A stretch of DNA of 64,000 nucleotides from Blastococcus aggregatus (GTDB lineage: Bacteria; Actinomycetota; Actinomycetes; Mycobacteriales; Geodermatophilaceae): the NCBI RefSeq assembly GCF_900221005.1, contig NZ_OBQI01000008.1, forward strand, positions 1 through 64,000, written 5' to 3'. The notes under the pieces are model-generated. The model did no database searches, was not told the DNA's origin, and saw nothing but the letters and a program-made list of their open reading frames with translations. Positions 41,009 to 48,883 of this stretch are shown in pieces. The position numbers and the translations under genes are program-made. Within the stretch, counting starts at the first letter, position 1; each line of letters begins with the position of its first letter.

Positions 41009-41095
41009 CAGCAGGGGAGCGCTTCGGCGCTGAGAGTGCGGGACAGACCGCAGACCCTCGAACCTGATCCGGGTCATGCCGGCGCAGGGAGTCTG
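41009..41095 (+). promoter_or_regulatory. TPP riboswitch (THI element)
   Basis: Conserved thi-box blocks appear in order: GGGGAGC, CTGAGAG (41030-41036), ACCTGATCC (41062-41070), GGGTCATGCCGGCGCAGGGAG. It ends ~10 nt before the ATG of ykoE with GGAGGA between them, so it most likely controls translation of the transporter genes in response to thiamine pyrophosphate. Confidence 0.93.
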
Positions 41096-41105
41096 GAGGA
41101 ACACC

Positions 41106-41726
41106 ATGGCCGATCAGGCCGTCCATCCGTCGTCCGCCGGGTCCGATGCCGGGCGGGGCACGAGCCGCTGGCGCACCGTCGACATCGTCGTCACCGCCGT
41201 TCTCGGCGTCGCCTTCGGCGTCGTCTTCTGGGCCTGGGGCCTGCTCTGGGCCGCGCTCGACGCGCCGTTCACCGCGTTCCCGCCCGGCCAGGCAGTCATG
41301 TACGGCGTCTGGTTGCTGCCGGCGGTGCTGGCCCCGCTGATCGTCCGCAAGGCGGGCGCCGGCCTGTTCGCCGAGTTCATCGCCGCAGTGGTCTCCGCCC
41401 TGCTCGGTTCCGCGTGGGGCACGCTCGTGCTGCTCCAGGGCCTCGTGCAGGGCGTGGGTGGCGAGGCCGGCTTCGCCGCGTTCTGCTACCGCCGCTGGGG
41501 CTGGCCGCAGGCGCTGCTCGCGGCGCTCGGCGCGGGCATCGCCGCCGCGCTGTTCGACCTGGTCAACTACTACGCCGACTGGGCCGGCACCTGGCAGCTG
41601 ACCTACGTCGTCCTCGTGGCGGTCAGCACGATGGTGATCGCAGGCGCCGGCGGTATGTGGCTGCGGCGGTCCCTGGGCGCCACCGGCGCGCTCTCGGCCT
41701 TCCCGGCCGGCCGCACACGGGTCTGA
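41106..41726 (+). CDS. ykoE: YkoE-type S component of a thiamine/HMP ECF transporter
   Basis: A 206-residue membrane protein with six TM helices (RTVDIVVTAVLGVAFGVVFWAWGLL; GVWLLPAVLAPLIVRKAGAG; FAEFIAAVVSALLGSAWG; LLAALGAGIAAALFDLVNYY). It is the substrate-binding S component of a YkoEDC importer for thiamine or its hydroxymethylpyrimidine precursor. ATG 41106 follows GGAGGA and the TPP riboswitch. The ATPase gene starts 17 bp downstream. The substrate call rests on family and riboswitch. Confidence 0.88.
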   Translation: MADQAVHPSSAGSDAGRGTSRWRTVDIVVTAVLGVAFGVVFWAWGLLWAALDAPFTAFPPGQAVMYGVWLLPAVLAPLIVRKAGAGLFAEFIAAVVSALLGSAWGTLVLLQGLVQGVGGEAGFAAFCYRRWGWPQALLAALGAGIAAALFDLVNYYADWAGTWQLTYVVLVAVSTMVIAGAGGMWLRRSLGATGALSAFPAGRTRV

Positions 41727-41743
41727 GCACGATCGGCCGCACG

Positions 41744-43174
41744 GTGGCCGGCTCCGCGCCGGCCGCCGTGCGGCTCACCGGCTGGGGGTTCCGCTACGCC
41801 AGCCGGCGGGCCTGGGCCGCGCGCGACGTCGACCTGCTCGTCGAGCCCGGGGAACGGGTGCTGCTCACCGGCGCCTCGGGGTCGGGCAAGTCCACCCTGC
41901 TGCACGCCCTCGCCGGGCTGCTCGGCCCGGACGAGGGCGAGCAGGCCGGCGGGATCACCGTCGGCGGGCAGCAGCCGGGGCGCGCACGGGCGGGGACGGC
42001 GGTGGTCTTCCAGGATCCCGACGCCCAGCTCGTGATGACCCGCGCCGGCGACGACGTCGCCTTCGGGCTGGAGAACGCCGGCCTGCCGCCGGACCGGATC
42101 TGGGCGGCGGTCGACGCGGCGCTCGACGCGGTCGGCTTCCCGTACGGCCGCGAGCACGCCACGGCCGCGCTCTCCGGCGGGCAGAAGCAGCGGCTGGTGC
42201 TCGCCGGTGCGCTCGCCGGCCGGCCAGGGCTCCTGCTGCTCGACGAGCCGACCGCGCAACTGGACCCGGACGGCGCCGCGCTGGTGCGGACCGCCGTCGC
42301 CCGGGCCGTCGCGGACCGCGGCAGCACGCTGCTGGTCGTCGACCACGACGCCGCCGCGTGGCTGCCGCTGGTCGACCGCGTCGTGGAGCTCCGCGCCGAG
42401 GGTGGTGCCGTGCAGCACGGGGCGGGCTGGGCCCCGGCTCCGCTGCGGCTACCGGCCCGCACCCCCCGTCCGGCCGGCGAGCTCCTGCTGCGCGCCGACG
42501 CCGCCGGCTTCACCCACCGCGGCAGCGACGTCCCCGCGCTGCCGCCGACCGACGTCGCCGTGCCCGCCGGCCGCACGCTGGCCGTCACCGGACCCAACGG
42601 CACGGGCAAGTCCACCCTCGCCCTTCTGCTCGCCGGGCTCCGCGGGCCGACGACGGGACGGGTGACCGCCGGCCCGGCGCTCACCGCGGGGCTGGCCCGA
42701 CCCGGCCGGCCGCCGCACCGCTGGCGTGCCGACGCGCTGGTTCGCCGCATCGGCACGGTGTTCCAGCACCCCGAGCACCAGTTCCTCACCGGCCGCGTGC
42801 GGGACGAGCTCGCGCTGGGACCGCTGCGCTCCGGCGCGGGGGACGACGCCGCCTCCCGGCGGGCCGACGAGCTGATGGAGCGGCTGGGCCTGGCCGCGCT
42901 GGCCGAGGCCAACCCGTTCACCCTCTCCGGCGGCCAGCAGCGCCGGCTGTCGGTGGCGACGGCACTGGCGACCGTCCCGTTCGTCCTGGTACTGGACGAA
43001 CCGACCTTCGGGCAGGACCGGGACACCTGGAGCGACCTCGTCGCCCTGCTGGCCGAGCAGCAGGACGAGGGGCGGGCTCTGGTGCTGGTCACCCACGACG
43101 CCGCGGTGGTCGACGCACTGGCCGACGACGTCCTGCGCCTGACCCCGGCGACCGGCGCCGAGGGCCCGGCATGA
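41744..43174 (+). CDS. ykoD: YkoD-type double ATPase of the ECF transporter
   Basis: A 476-residue ATPase with two ABC cassettes in one chain: first Walker A GASGSGKST (43-51) with LSGGQKQRLVLAGAL, second GPNGTGKST with LSGGQQRRLSVATAL and VLVLDEPTFGQD. It drives the ECF importer. GTG 41744 is the only workable start after the ykoE stop; no good ribosome site is seen, so coupling to ykoE is likely. Its TGA overlaps the ATG of ykoC by four bases (ATGA). Confidence 0.88.
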   Translation: MAGSAPAAVRLTGWGFRYASRRAWAARDVDLLVEPGERVLLTGASGSGKSTLLHALAGLLGPDEGEQAGGITVGGQQPGRARAGTAVVFQDPDAQLVMTRAGDDVAFGLENAGLPPDRIWAAVDAALDAVGFPYGREHATAALSGGQKQRLVLAGALAGRPGLLLLDEPTAQLDPDGAALVRTAVARAVADRGSTLLVVDHDAAAWLPLVDRVVELRAEGGAVQHGAGWAPAPLRLPARTPRPAGELLLRADAAGFTHRGSDVPALPPTDVAVPAGRTLAVTGPNGTGKSTLALLLAGLRGPTTGRVTAGPALTAGLARPGRPPHRWRADALVRRIGTVFQHPEHQFLTGRVRDELALGPLRSGAGDDAASRRADELMERLGLAALAEANPFTLSGGQQRRLSVATALATVPFVLVLDEPTFGQDRDTWSDLVALLAEQQDEGRALVLVTHDAAVVDALADDVLRLTPATGAEGPA

Positions 43175-43941
43175 GCCTGCCGCTGTCCCTGGGCCCGGCC
43201 CGACCGGTTCCGCTGTCCTCGATCAACCCGGTGGCGCAGCTGGGCGCCCTCGGGTTCGTGCTCCCCGTCCTGCTGGTCAGCGGCGGCCTGCTGACCCCGC
43301 TGATCGTCCTGGCCGCCGAGGTCTGCCTGCTGCCCGCGGCGGGGCTGGCCCGGCCCCGGGCGCTGCTCGCCCGCACCTGGCCGCTGCTCCTCGGCGCGGC
43401 CGGGGTCGCGTGGGTCAACGTGCTCTTCGGGGACGCGTCCGGGGGGAGCGGCTGGCCCTCGGCGATCGCGCTGGCCGTGCGGGTGCTCGCGCTCGCCCTG
43501 CCCGGCGTCCTGCTCGTCGCCTCGACCGATCCGGTGCGGCTGGCCGACGCGCTGACCGTGCACTGGCGGGTGTCCACCCGCTTCGCCTACGGCGCACTGG
43601 CCGCGCTGCGGCTGGTGCCCCTGCTGGCCACGGAGTGGCAGACCATCCGGCTGGCCCGGCGGGCCCGCGGCATCGAGCCCGGGCGCAACCCCGTCGCCCA
43701 CGCGCGGCTGTTCGCCGGCACCGCGTTCGCGCTGCTGGTCGCCGCGGTCCGGCGGGGCACGCGGCTGGCCACGGCGATGGACGCCCGCGGCTTCGACTCC
43801 GGCGTCGAGCGCAGCAACGCCCGCGGCTCCCGGTTGCGGCTCCGGGACGCCGGCTACCTGGGAGGCGCAGCCCTCGTGTGCCTCCTCGCGGTCCTCGTCA
43901 GCGTCCGCGCGGGCGACTGGCATCCTGTCCTCGGCGGATGA
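43171..43941 (+). CDS. ykoC: YkoC-type T component of the ECF transporter
   Basis: A 256-residue EcfT-like membrane protein with about five TM helices and the coupling motifs RLARRARGIEPG and TAMDARGFDSG that contact the ATPases. It overlaps ykoD by ATGA. No ykoF thiamine-binding gene follows. Together the three genes import thiamine or a precursor and are switched off by TPP. Confidence 0.87.
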   Translation: MSLPLSLGPARPVPLSSINPVAQLGALGFVLPVLLVSGGLLTPLIVLAAEVCLLPAAGLARPRALLARTWPLLLGAAGVAWVNVLFGDASGGSGWPSAIALAVRVLALALPGVLLVASTDPVRLADALTVHWRVSTRFAYGALAALRLVPLLATEWQTIRLARRARGIEPGRNPVAHARLFAGTAFALLVAAVRRGTRLATAMDARGFDSGVERSNARGSRLRLRDAGYLGGAALVCLLAVLVSVRAGDWHPVLGG

Positions 43942-44059
43942 CCGGAAGGCCGCAGTAGTGACCTACGTCGCATCCAGGTTTGGCGAGCATCTGCGAAGCC
44001 GATACACAGTTGTTTGGTCCGCCACGTCCACGGGGGCCTGGATTGCGAGGGTGCAGCAC

Positions 44060-44485
44060 GTGACAGGGCAGGCGGCGGATCACGTGTGGCCGTCCGCGGC
44101 CCCTCCGGCCGCCGATCCACTGCTCTCCTGGGAGCTGGCGGACGTCGCCGAGCTGCCCCGGATGCGGGCGCAGGTGCGCCGCGCGGTCGCCGCGAGCATC
44201 GACCCCGACGTCCTCGACCAGCTGATCCTCGCCCTCGACGAGATGGCCTCCAACGCCCTGCGGCACGGTGGGGGCAAGGTCGAGGCGGCCGTGCGGCTCA
44301 CCGACACCGGCTACCTGATCGTCGTGTCGGACGCGGCCGCGGCGCAGCCGCCGACGCCCGCGGTCGACCGCGACCCCAGCGAGGGCGGGCTCGGCCTCTA
44401 CCTGATCGCCCGGATGGCGCTGCGCCACGGCTGGTACGCCGGCAACGCCGTCAAGCACGTGTGGGCCCTGCTCCCCCGTACCTGA
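44060..44485 (+). CDS. RsbW-like ATPase (anti-sigma or serine kinase type)
   Basis: A 141-residue HATPase_c_2 protein: LDQLILALDEMASNALRHGGGKVEAAV with the N-box Asn, TDTGYLIVVSDAAA (G1-type) and EGGLGLYLIARMA (G2-type). Such proteins bind and inhibit sigma or anti-anti-sigma factors. GTG 44060 has GCGAGG ~9 nt upstream and aligns with the homologue at 52081-52599; the longer frame to GTG 43958 adds unconserved residues. It ends 8 bp from the convergent PP2C gene, a likely partner that reverses its kinase action. Confidence 0.8.
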   Translation: MTGQAADHVWPSAAPPAADPLLSWELADVAELPRMRAQVRRAVAASIDPDVLDQLILALDEMASNALRHGGGKVEAAVRLTDTGYLIVVSDAAAAQPPTPAVDRDPSEGGLGLYLIARMALRHGWYAGNAVKHVWALLPRT

Positions 44486-44492
44486 CCTCCGG

Positions 44493-47051
44493 TCAGCGGA
44501 ACCTGGGCGGCAGGTCCTGCGGGCCGGCGCCCGGCGGCCGCGGCCGGTCCTCCGGGTGCAGCCGGATGGCCACGAGCGCGACGTCGTCCTGCAGCCCCTC
44601 GGGGCGCAGCCGTGCGATGACCTCGTCGCACAGCTCGCCCAGCGGACGGTCCGCGAGCTCTGCGAACGCCTCGCGCAGCCGGGCGATCCCGTCGTCCAGC
44701 GGCAGGTCTCGGCCCTCCACCAGCCCGTCGGTGTAGAGCAGGATCGTCGTGCCCCGGCGGACGGTGACGACCGACTCGGTGCGCCGCGCGGCCGGGTCGA
44801 CGCCGAGCATCAGCTCGGCCCGCTCGGTGCCGAGCTCCTCGATCCGGCCGTCGACGTGCAGCACCAGCGGGGGCGGGTGGCCGGCGTTCGACCAGCGCAG
44901 CCGGCTGAGCCCCTGCACCCGCTCCTCCGGGGTCTGCTCCACGCGGGCGATCGCGGCGGTCGCCATCGTGCCCATGCCGAGCCCCTCGATGGCGGCGTCG
45001 AGATCGGTGAGGACGGCGGCCGGGCCGATGCCGTCCCGGTAGGCGATGCCCCGGAGCATGCCGCGCAGCTGGCTCATCGCCGCGGCCGCGGCGGTGTCGT
45101 GGCCGACGACGTCGCCGATGACCAGCACCGTGGCGCCGTTGGGCTGGAGGAAGGCGTCGTACCAGTCCCCGCCGACCTCCGCGGCCTGCACCGCGGGCAG
45201 GTACCGGACCTGGATCTCGGCGTGGTCGGGCTCCGGCGGTTCGGTGAGCATGCTGCGCTGCAGGCCCTCGGCCAGCCGGCGCTGCTGCTCGTACAGGCGG
45301 GAGTTGTCCAGGGCGAGGGCGACGCGGTCGGCGATGTCGCGCAGCGTGGCGACGTCCTCGGCATCCGCCCGATCACGCTCGGCCGACCGGTACACGCTCA
45401 GCGCGCCGAGGGTCCGCCCCCTGGCGGCCAGGGGCAGGGCGACCGCCGACTGCGGGGCCAGCGCCCAGAAGACGTCGCTCACCTCACCCGCCGGCAGGGT
45501 GCGGCCGATCGCCGAGGGGACGTCGACCACCTCGCGCAGCTGCCCCGACGCCAGGGCCCGCATGATCGGCGCGTCGGGTGGCAGGGCGGCCAGCCGCAGG
45601 GTGGCGTACCGCCGCACCAGCGGGCGCTTCTCCGGGTCGAGGTGCCAGGAGCCCACGTCACGCATCCGGCCGTCCTCGTCCACGAGGCTGGCGATGACCC
45701 AGTCACCGCTGACCGGCACCAGCGCCTCGGCGACCTGCTGCAGCGCGGACTCCTCGCCGGCCCCGCCGGCCAGCCGCTCGGCCATCGCCGTCGTGGTCTC
45801 GGCGACCAGCCGCAGCCGCTCCGCGCTGCGTTGGGCGCGCTCCTGCGCGGCCCGGCGCTCGGTCACGTCGAGGAAGGAGACCGACAGCCCGTCGGGGCCC
45901 GGCCACGCCCGCACCTCGAACCATCCCTCCAGCGGCGCCGGGTAGAAGGCCTCGAAGACCTGCTCCCGGCCGGCGGCCACCGCTTCCCGGTAGCGGACGC
46001 CGAAGTCGCTCTCGAGGGCTTCCGGGAAGGCCGACCAGATCACCTCGCCGAGCAGCTCCTCGCGGGTGGTCTGCAGCACCCGCTCGGCCTCGGCGTTGAG
46101 GTAGGTGAACCGCCAGTCGCGGTCGAGGGTGAAGAACGCGGACTTCACCGACTCCATGACCCGGGCCACCCGCGCGTCGGCGTGCCGCTGGGCGGTGGTG
46201 TCGTACGCCGCCCCGATCAGGCGGACGGCGGCCCCGCGGTCGTCGGCGAGGGCCCGGCCGCGGCCCTGGACCCAGCGGGTCTCGCCGGACGGGAGGACCA
46301 CGCGGAACTCCGCGTCGTACTCCCCCACCGTGTCGATGGCGGCCTGCAGGGCCTCCGACGTGCGCTCGCGGTCGTCGGGGTGCACGGCCGCGGTGAAGGC
46401 GTCGATCGTCTCGTCGAACGAACCGCGGCCGAAGCCCATCAGCTCCTTGAGCCGGTCGTCCCAGACCAGGCGGCCGGTCACCAGGTCCCAGTCGAAGCTG
46501 CCGATCCCGGCCGCGTCGATGGCCAGCTCGAACGCCAGCCGGCTGGACTCGAGCTCGCGCACCTGGGCGGCCAGTTGCAGCTCGGTGGCGACGGAGTCGC
46601 CCAGCTGGCGGAGCAGCGCGACGTCGGCGGCCGACCAGCGCCGCGGCTCCCGGCCGAAGGCCGACAGGGCACCGACCACCTGGCCCTCGAAGACGGCGAG
46701 CGGGATGCCCAGGTAGCTGCCGACCTCGCCGGAGGCCACCGGCGGGAGGGCGGCGAGCCGCGGGTCCGCGCGGGTGTCCGGAGCGACGACCGGGTCGGGG
46801 GAGGCGGCCGACGTCACGGCGCAGAGGGATTCGGCCAGCGGCACCCGGATGCCGACGGTGCCCTGCGGGAGGCCGGTGCCGCCGAGCACCAGTTCGTCGT
46901 CGCCGAAGAGCGACACCTGCGCGGCGTCGACCCCCAGCAGTTGCACGGCCAGGGCGGTGAGCCGCTGCAGCGCCCCGGACCCGACGGCCGTCGCCTCCAG
47001 CCGGTGGACGGCGGCCACGCGGTTGCCGGCGGCGGGATCGATCGAGGTCAC
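44493..47051 (-). CDS. GAF-PAS-PAS-GAF-SpoIIE/RsbU-type protein phosphatase
   Basis: An 852-residue sensor phosphatase: GAF (~20-165), PAS (~180-300), PAS (~310-420), GAF (~440-590) and a PP2C/SpoIIE catalytic domain (~625-840) with the metal-binding aspartates in GGDWYDAF, VIGDVVGHDTAAAA and DDVALVAIRL. It would dephosphorylate an anti-anti-sigma factor when its sensors are activated. GTG 47051 has GAGGAGG upstream and is preferred to the frame start at 47084. The convergent RsbW-like gene next door is the natural partner; no STAS-domain gene is in the window. Confidence 0.87.
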   Translation of the reverse strand: MTSIDPAAGNRVAAVHRLEATAVGSGALQRLTALAVQLLGVDAAQVSLFGDDELVLGGTGLPQGTVGIRVPLAESLCAVTSAASPDPVVAPDTRADPRLAALPPVASGEVGSYLGIPLAVFEGQVVGALSAFGREPRRWSAADVALLRQLGDSVATELQLAAQVRELESSRLAFELAIDAAGIGSFDWDLVTGRLVWDDRLKELMGFGRGSFDETIDAFTAAVHPDDRERTSEALQAAIDTVGEYDAEFRVVLPSGETRWVQGRGRALADDRGAAVRLIGAAYDTTAQRHADARVARVMESVKSAFFTLDRDWRFTYLNAEAERVLQTTREELLGEVIWSAFPEALESDFGVRYREAVAAGREQVFEAFYPAPLEGWFEVRAWPGPDGLSVSFLDVTERRAAQERAQRSAERLRLVAETTTAMAERLAGGAGEESALQQVAEALVPVSGDWVIASLVDEDGRMRDVGSWHLDPEKRPLVRRYATLRLAALPPDAPIMRALASGQLREVVDVPSAIGRTLPAGEVSDVFWALAPQSAVALPLAARGRTLGALSVYRSAERDRADAEDVATLRDIADRVALALDNSRLYEQQRRLAEGLQRSMLTEPPEPDHAEIQVRYLPAVQAAEVGGDWYDAFLQPNGATVLVIGDVVGHDTAAAAAMSQLRGMLRGIAYRDGIGPAAVLTDLDAAIEGLGMGTMATAAIARVEQTPEERVQGLSRLRWSNAGHPPPLVLHVDGRIEELGTERAELMLGVDPAARRTESVVTVRRGTTILLYTDGLVEGRDLPLDDGIARLREAFAELADRPLGELCDEVIARLRPEGLQDDVALVAIRLHPEDRPRPPGAGPQDLPPRFR

Positions 47052-47689
47052 GTCGTCGTCCCCTCCTCGCCGGCCGGCGTCCACGGCACCGGAAGCGGTC
47101 CGCCGGAACCCATTCTCCCTGGCCGCGAGCGACGGCGCGGACCGGGGACGACGCGAAGCGGCGGGCGCCGGTCCGGAGGCGGTTCCGGGGCGCCCGCCGC
47201 TCGGCGGATCGTGCGGGATGGTGCTCCTCCACCCGGGCGACCCTGTCCGGGGCCGCGCCGGTCGTGGTGCGTTCCCGTTCCCGGGGCTGCGTCGGCGTCC
47301 CGCGGCCAGGCGCTGCCGGTCAGAGACCCGGGCGGCTCACGGAAGGGGCGTGAGCACCGGGTACCGGCAGGGACTGTTGATCTCCCCTCGGCGGATCCGG
47401 TTCCGGCAGGCGGCGTCGTCGTCGGTCGTCGCCTCCCGGGAGGGTCCGCGCGCTGCGCTGTGGCAGTCGGCGGTGGGTGGAGGCGGGACGTCGTCGGACG
47501 GGAGAGCCTGCCGGTGCCCGGAGGAGCACCGTCGAGGAGGGCCAGGAGGATGCCGAGGTCGGCCCGGGAGGGTCGCACTCGGACGACCGAGGCGCGGTCG
47601 CGGTCCCCGTCATGAGGGGGCGGTCGCGGCGTGCTCGGGGAGAGCGGAGGACGGCGTCCACGGCTGGGTCGCCGTGGGTCGCGCGGGGT
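47052..47689. other. 638-bp stretch with no supported gene
   Basis: Open frames exist on both strands, but none has a convincing start site, family resemblance or the strong third-position GC bias of its neighbours. A 12-bp hairpin (47158-47200) lies 107 nt before the phosphatase start. The stretch is the 5' region of the phosphatase and the 3' end of the repeat-protein gene, and could hold an RNA. Confidence 0.45.
47158..47200. terminator. Hairpin in the gap before the phosphatase gene
   Basis: A 12-bp stem with the core GCGGCGGGCGCC paired to GGCGCCCGCCGC and a ~19-nt loop. It could end the transcript of the repeat-protein gene or lie in the phosphatase leader. Confidence 0.45.
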
Positions 47690-48547
47690 TCAGCGGGGCG
47701 CGAGGAGCGCCGGGCGGGAGGACGGGTCCCCCCGGGCGCGGGCCGGCCCGGCACGCGCCTCGGCCGATGGCGACCGGGCGGCGGGGACGGTCCGCCGCGG
47801 ACCGGAGGGAACCGGTACCGCGACCGCCGCGGGCAGCGGCCTGCGGGCCGCTGCCGGACGGGCCGGGGTGGACGTGCGCCACGCCGGGGGCTGCGGCCAG
47901 CCGGAGGGCGGCGGCGCCCACCCGGGCCGGACGGGCCCCGTCGGCGCGGGAAGCAGCGCCACGGCGGGGGAAGGCGCCGCGGGCCGGATCGTGGGGGTGC
48001 TGGGCAGCTCGCGGAGGACGACCGGGGGGTCCACCTGCCGGGGTGCCGGGACGGGGGTGGGGCGGCCCCACGCGAGGTGCTCACCGTGCGGACCGGCGCC
48101 CCACAGGGCGATCCGGCGGGTGAGGGCGCGCAGCCGCGGCCGCAGGGGCGTCGACGGCGCCGGCTCCGGCGTGCGCCAGGCGAGGTACTCGCCGTGCGCT
48201 CCCCCTCCCCAGAGCGCGATCCTGCGGGTGAGGTCGCGCAGGCCGGTGACGGGCCGGCGCTCGGGATCCGGCACGACGGTCACGGTCGGGGTCCGGGCGG
48301 GTGCGGCGGGCAGGCGGGCCGGCCGCGCGGAGGGGGCCAGCTGCACCGACCGCAGCGGGACCGCACGCACCGAGGCGCGGAAGGCGCCGGCGTGCACCGG
48401 CCGGGTCCGCGAGGCTGGGGTCCTCGGGGGGGTGGCCGCGCCCTCGGCGCGGTCCAGGACGCCGATCAGGCCGGCGAGGGATGCGCCCGGCACGGGGGCG
48501 GCGGCGCGGCGTGCGGGGACCGTCGCGGTCGCCTCGCTGCTGCTCAT
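47690..48547 (-). CDS. Unrecognised Pro/Arg-rich protein with a duplicated WG-HGE-LAW motif
   Basis: A 285-residue protein I do not recognise. ATG 48547 has a strong GGAGG 5 nt upstream, and nearly every codon ends in G or C, so it is a real gene in spite of long open frames on the other strand. The middle holds two 23-residue repeats, 36 residues apart: LRDLTRRIALWGGGAHGEYL (from 103) and LRALTRRIALWGAGPHGEHL (from 139), each followed by AW and a Pro-rich spacer. The rest is low-complexity Ala/Pro/Arg. There is no signal peptide or TM helix. A stem-loop in its leader (48566-48593) suggests post-transcriptional control. It lies between the phosphatase and the APC permease gene (divergent from the latter). 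Function unknown. Confidence 0.72.
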   Translation of the reverse strand: MSSSEATATVPARRAAAPVPGASLAGLIGVLDRAEGAATPPRTPASRTRPVHAGAFRASVRAVPLRSVQLAPSARPARLPAAPARTPTVTVVPDPERRPVTGLRDLTRRIALWGGGAHGEYLAWRTPEPAPSTPLRPRLRALTRRIALWGAGPHGEHLAWGRPTPVPAPRQVDPPVVLRELPSTPTIRPAAPSPAVALLPAPTGPVRPGWAPPPSGWPQPPAWRTSTPARPAAARRPLPAAVAVPVPSGPRRTVPAARSPSAEARAGPARARGDPSSRPALLAPR

Positions 48548-48883
48548 GTCGCCTCCAGGGTCGTCGTCCGCGACCGGGGAAGGTGTCGCGGACAAGGAGA
48601 AAACTAGGCAGTCCGGTCCGGTGCGACGGCCGTTCCCGACCCTTCCTGGAGCGCGCGTGACCGAACCGTTGCCCGGCCCTCCCGGAGCGACCGGTGACCC
48701 CGTCCCCGGGGCGTGGCCTTGTCGACAAGCCGCGCTCCCCGAGCGTGGAAATCCGCATCCGCCCCATCGGTCACACCCGGCCGCCCCGCGACGCGCCCGC
48801 GTGTCGCGGCGTCTGCGCGTTCCGCTCCCCGATCGGGGCACGGTCGAATTGCCGCCGGAGCGGCCCGCTCCGAGACTCGGCCC
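48548..48883. other. Divergent promoter region, 336 bp
   Basis: Separates the repeat-protein gene (minus) from the APC permease (plus). Besides the leader stem-loop at 48566-48593 and a possible -10 (TAGTTT, minus strand, ~48602-48607) I see no recognisable element. Confidence 0.4.
48566..48593 (-). promoter_or_regulatory. Stem-loop in the leader of the repeat-protein gene
   Basis: GTCCGCGAC and GTCGCGGAC pair perfectly with a 10-nt loop, 19-46 nt upstream of the ATG at 48547 and just before the GGAGG. Either an operator or an RNA structure controlling translation. Confidence 0.55.

Noticed and set aside
47048-47578. 176-residue minus frame from GTG 47578
   Set aside because: Third codon positions lose the GC bias (ACA, TCA, TCT codons), no ribosome site, overlaps the phosphatase start.
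47477-48607. Plus-strand frame opposite the repeat protein
   Set aside because: Gly/Arg shadow translation; no start site, whereas the minus strand has GGAGG and a repeat structure at the protein level.
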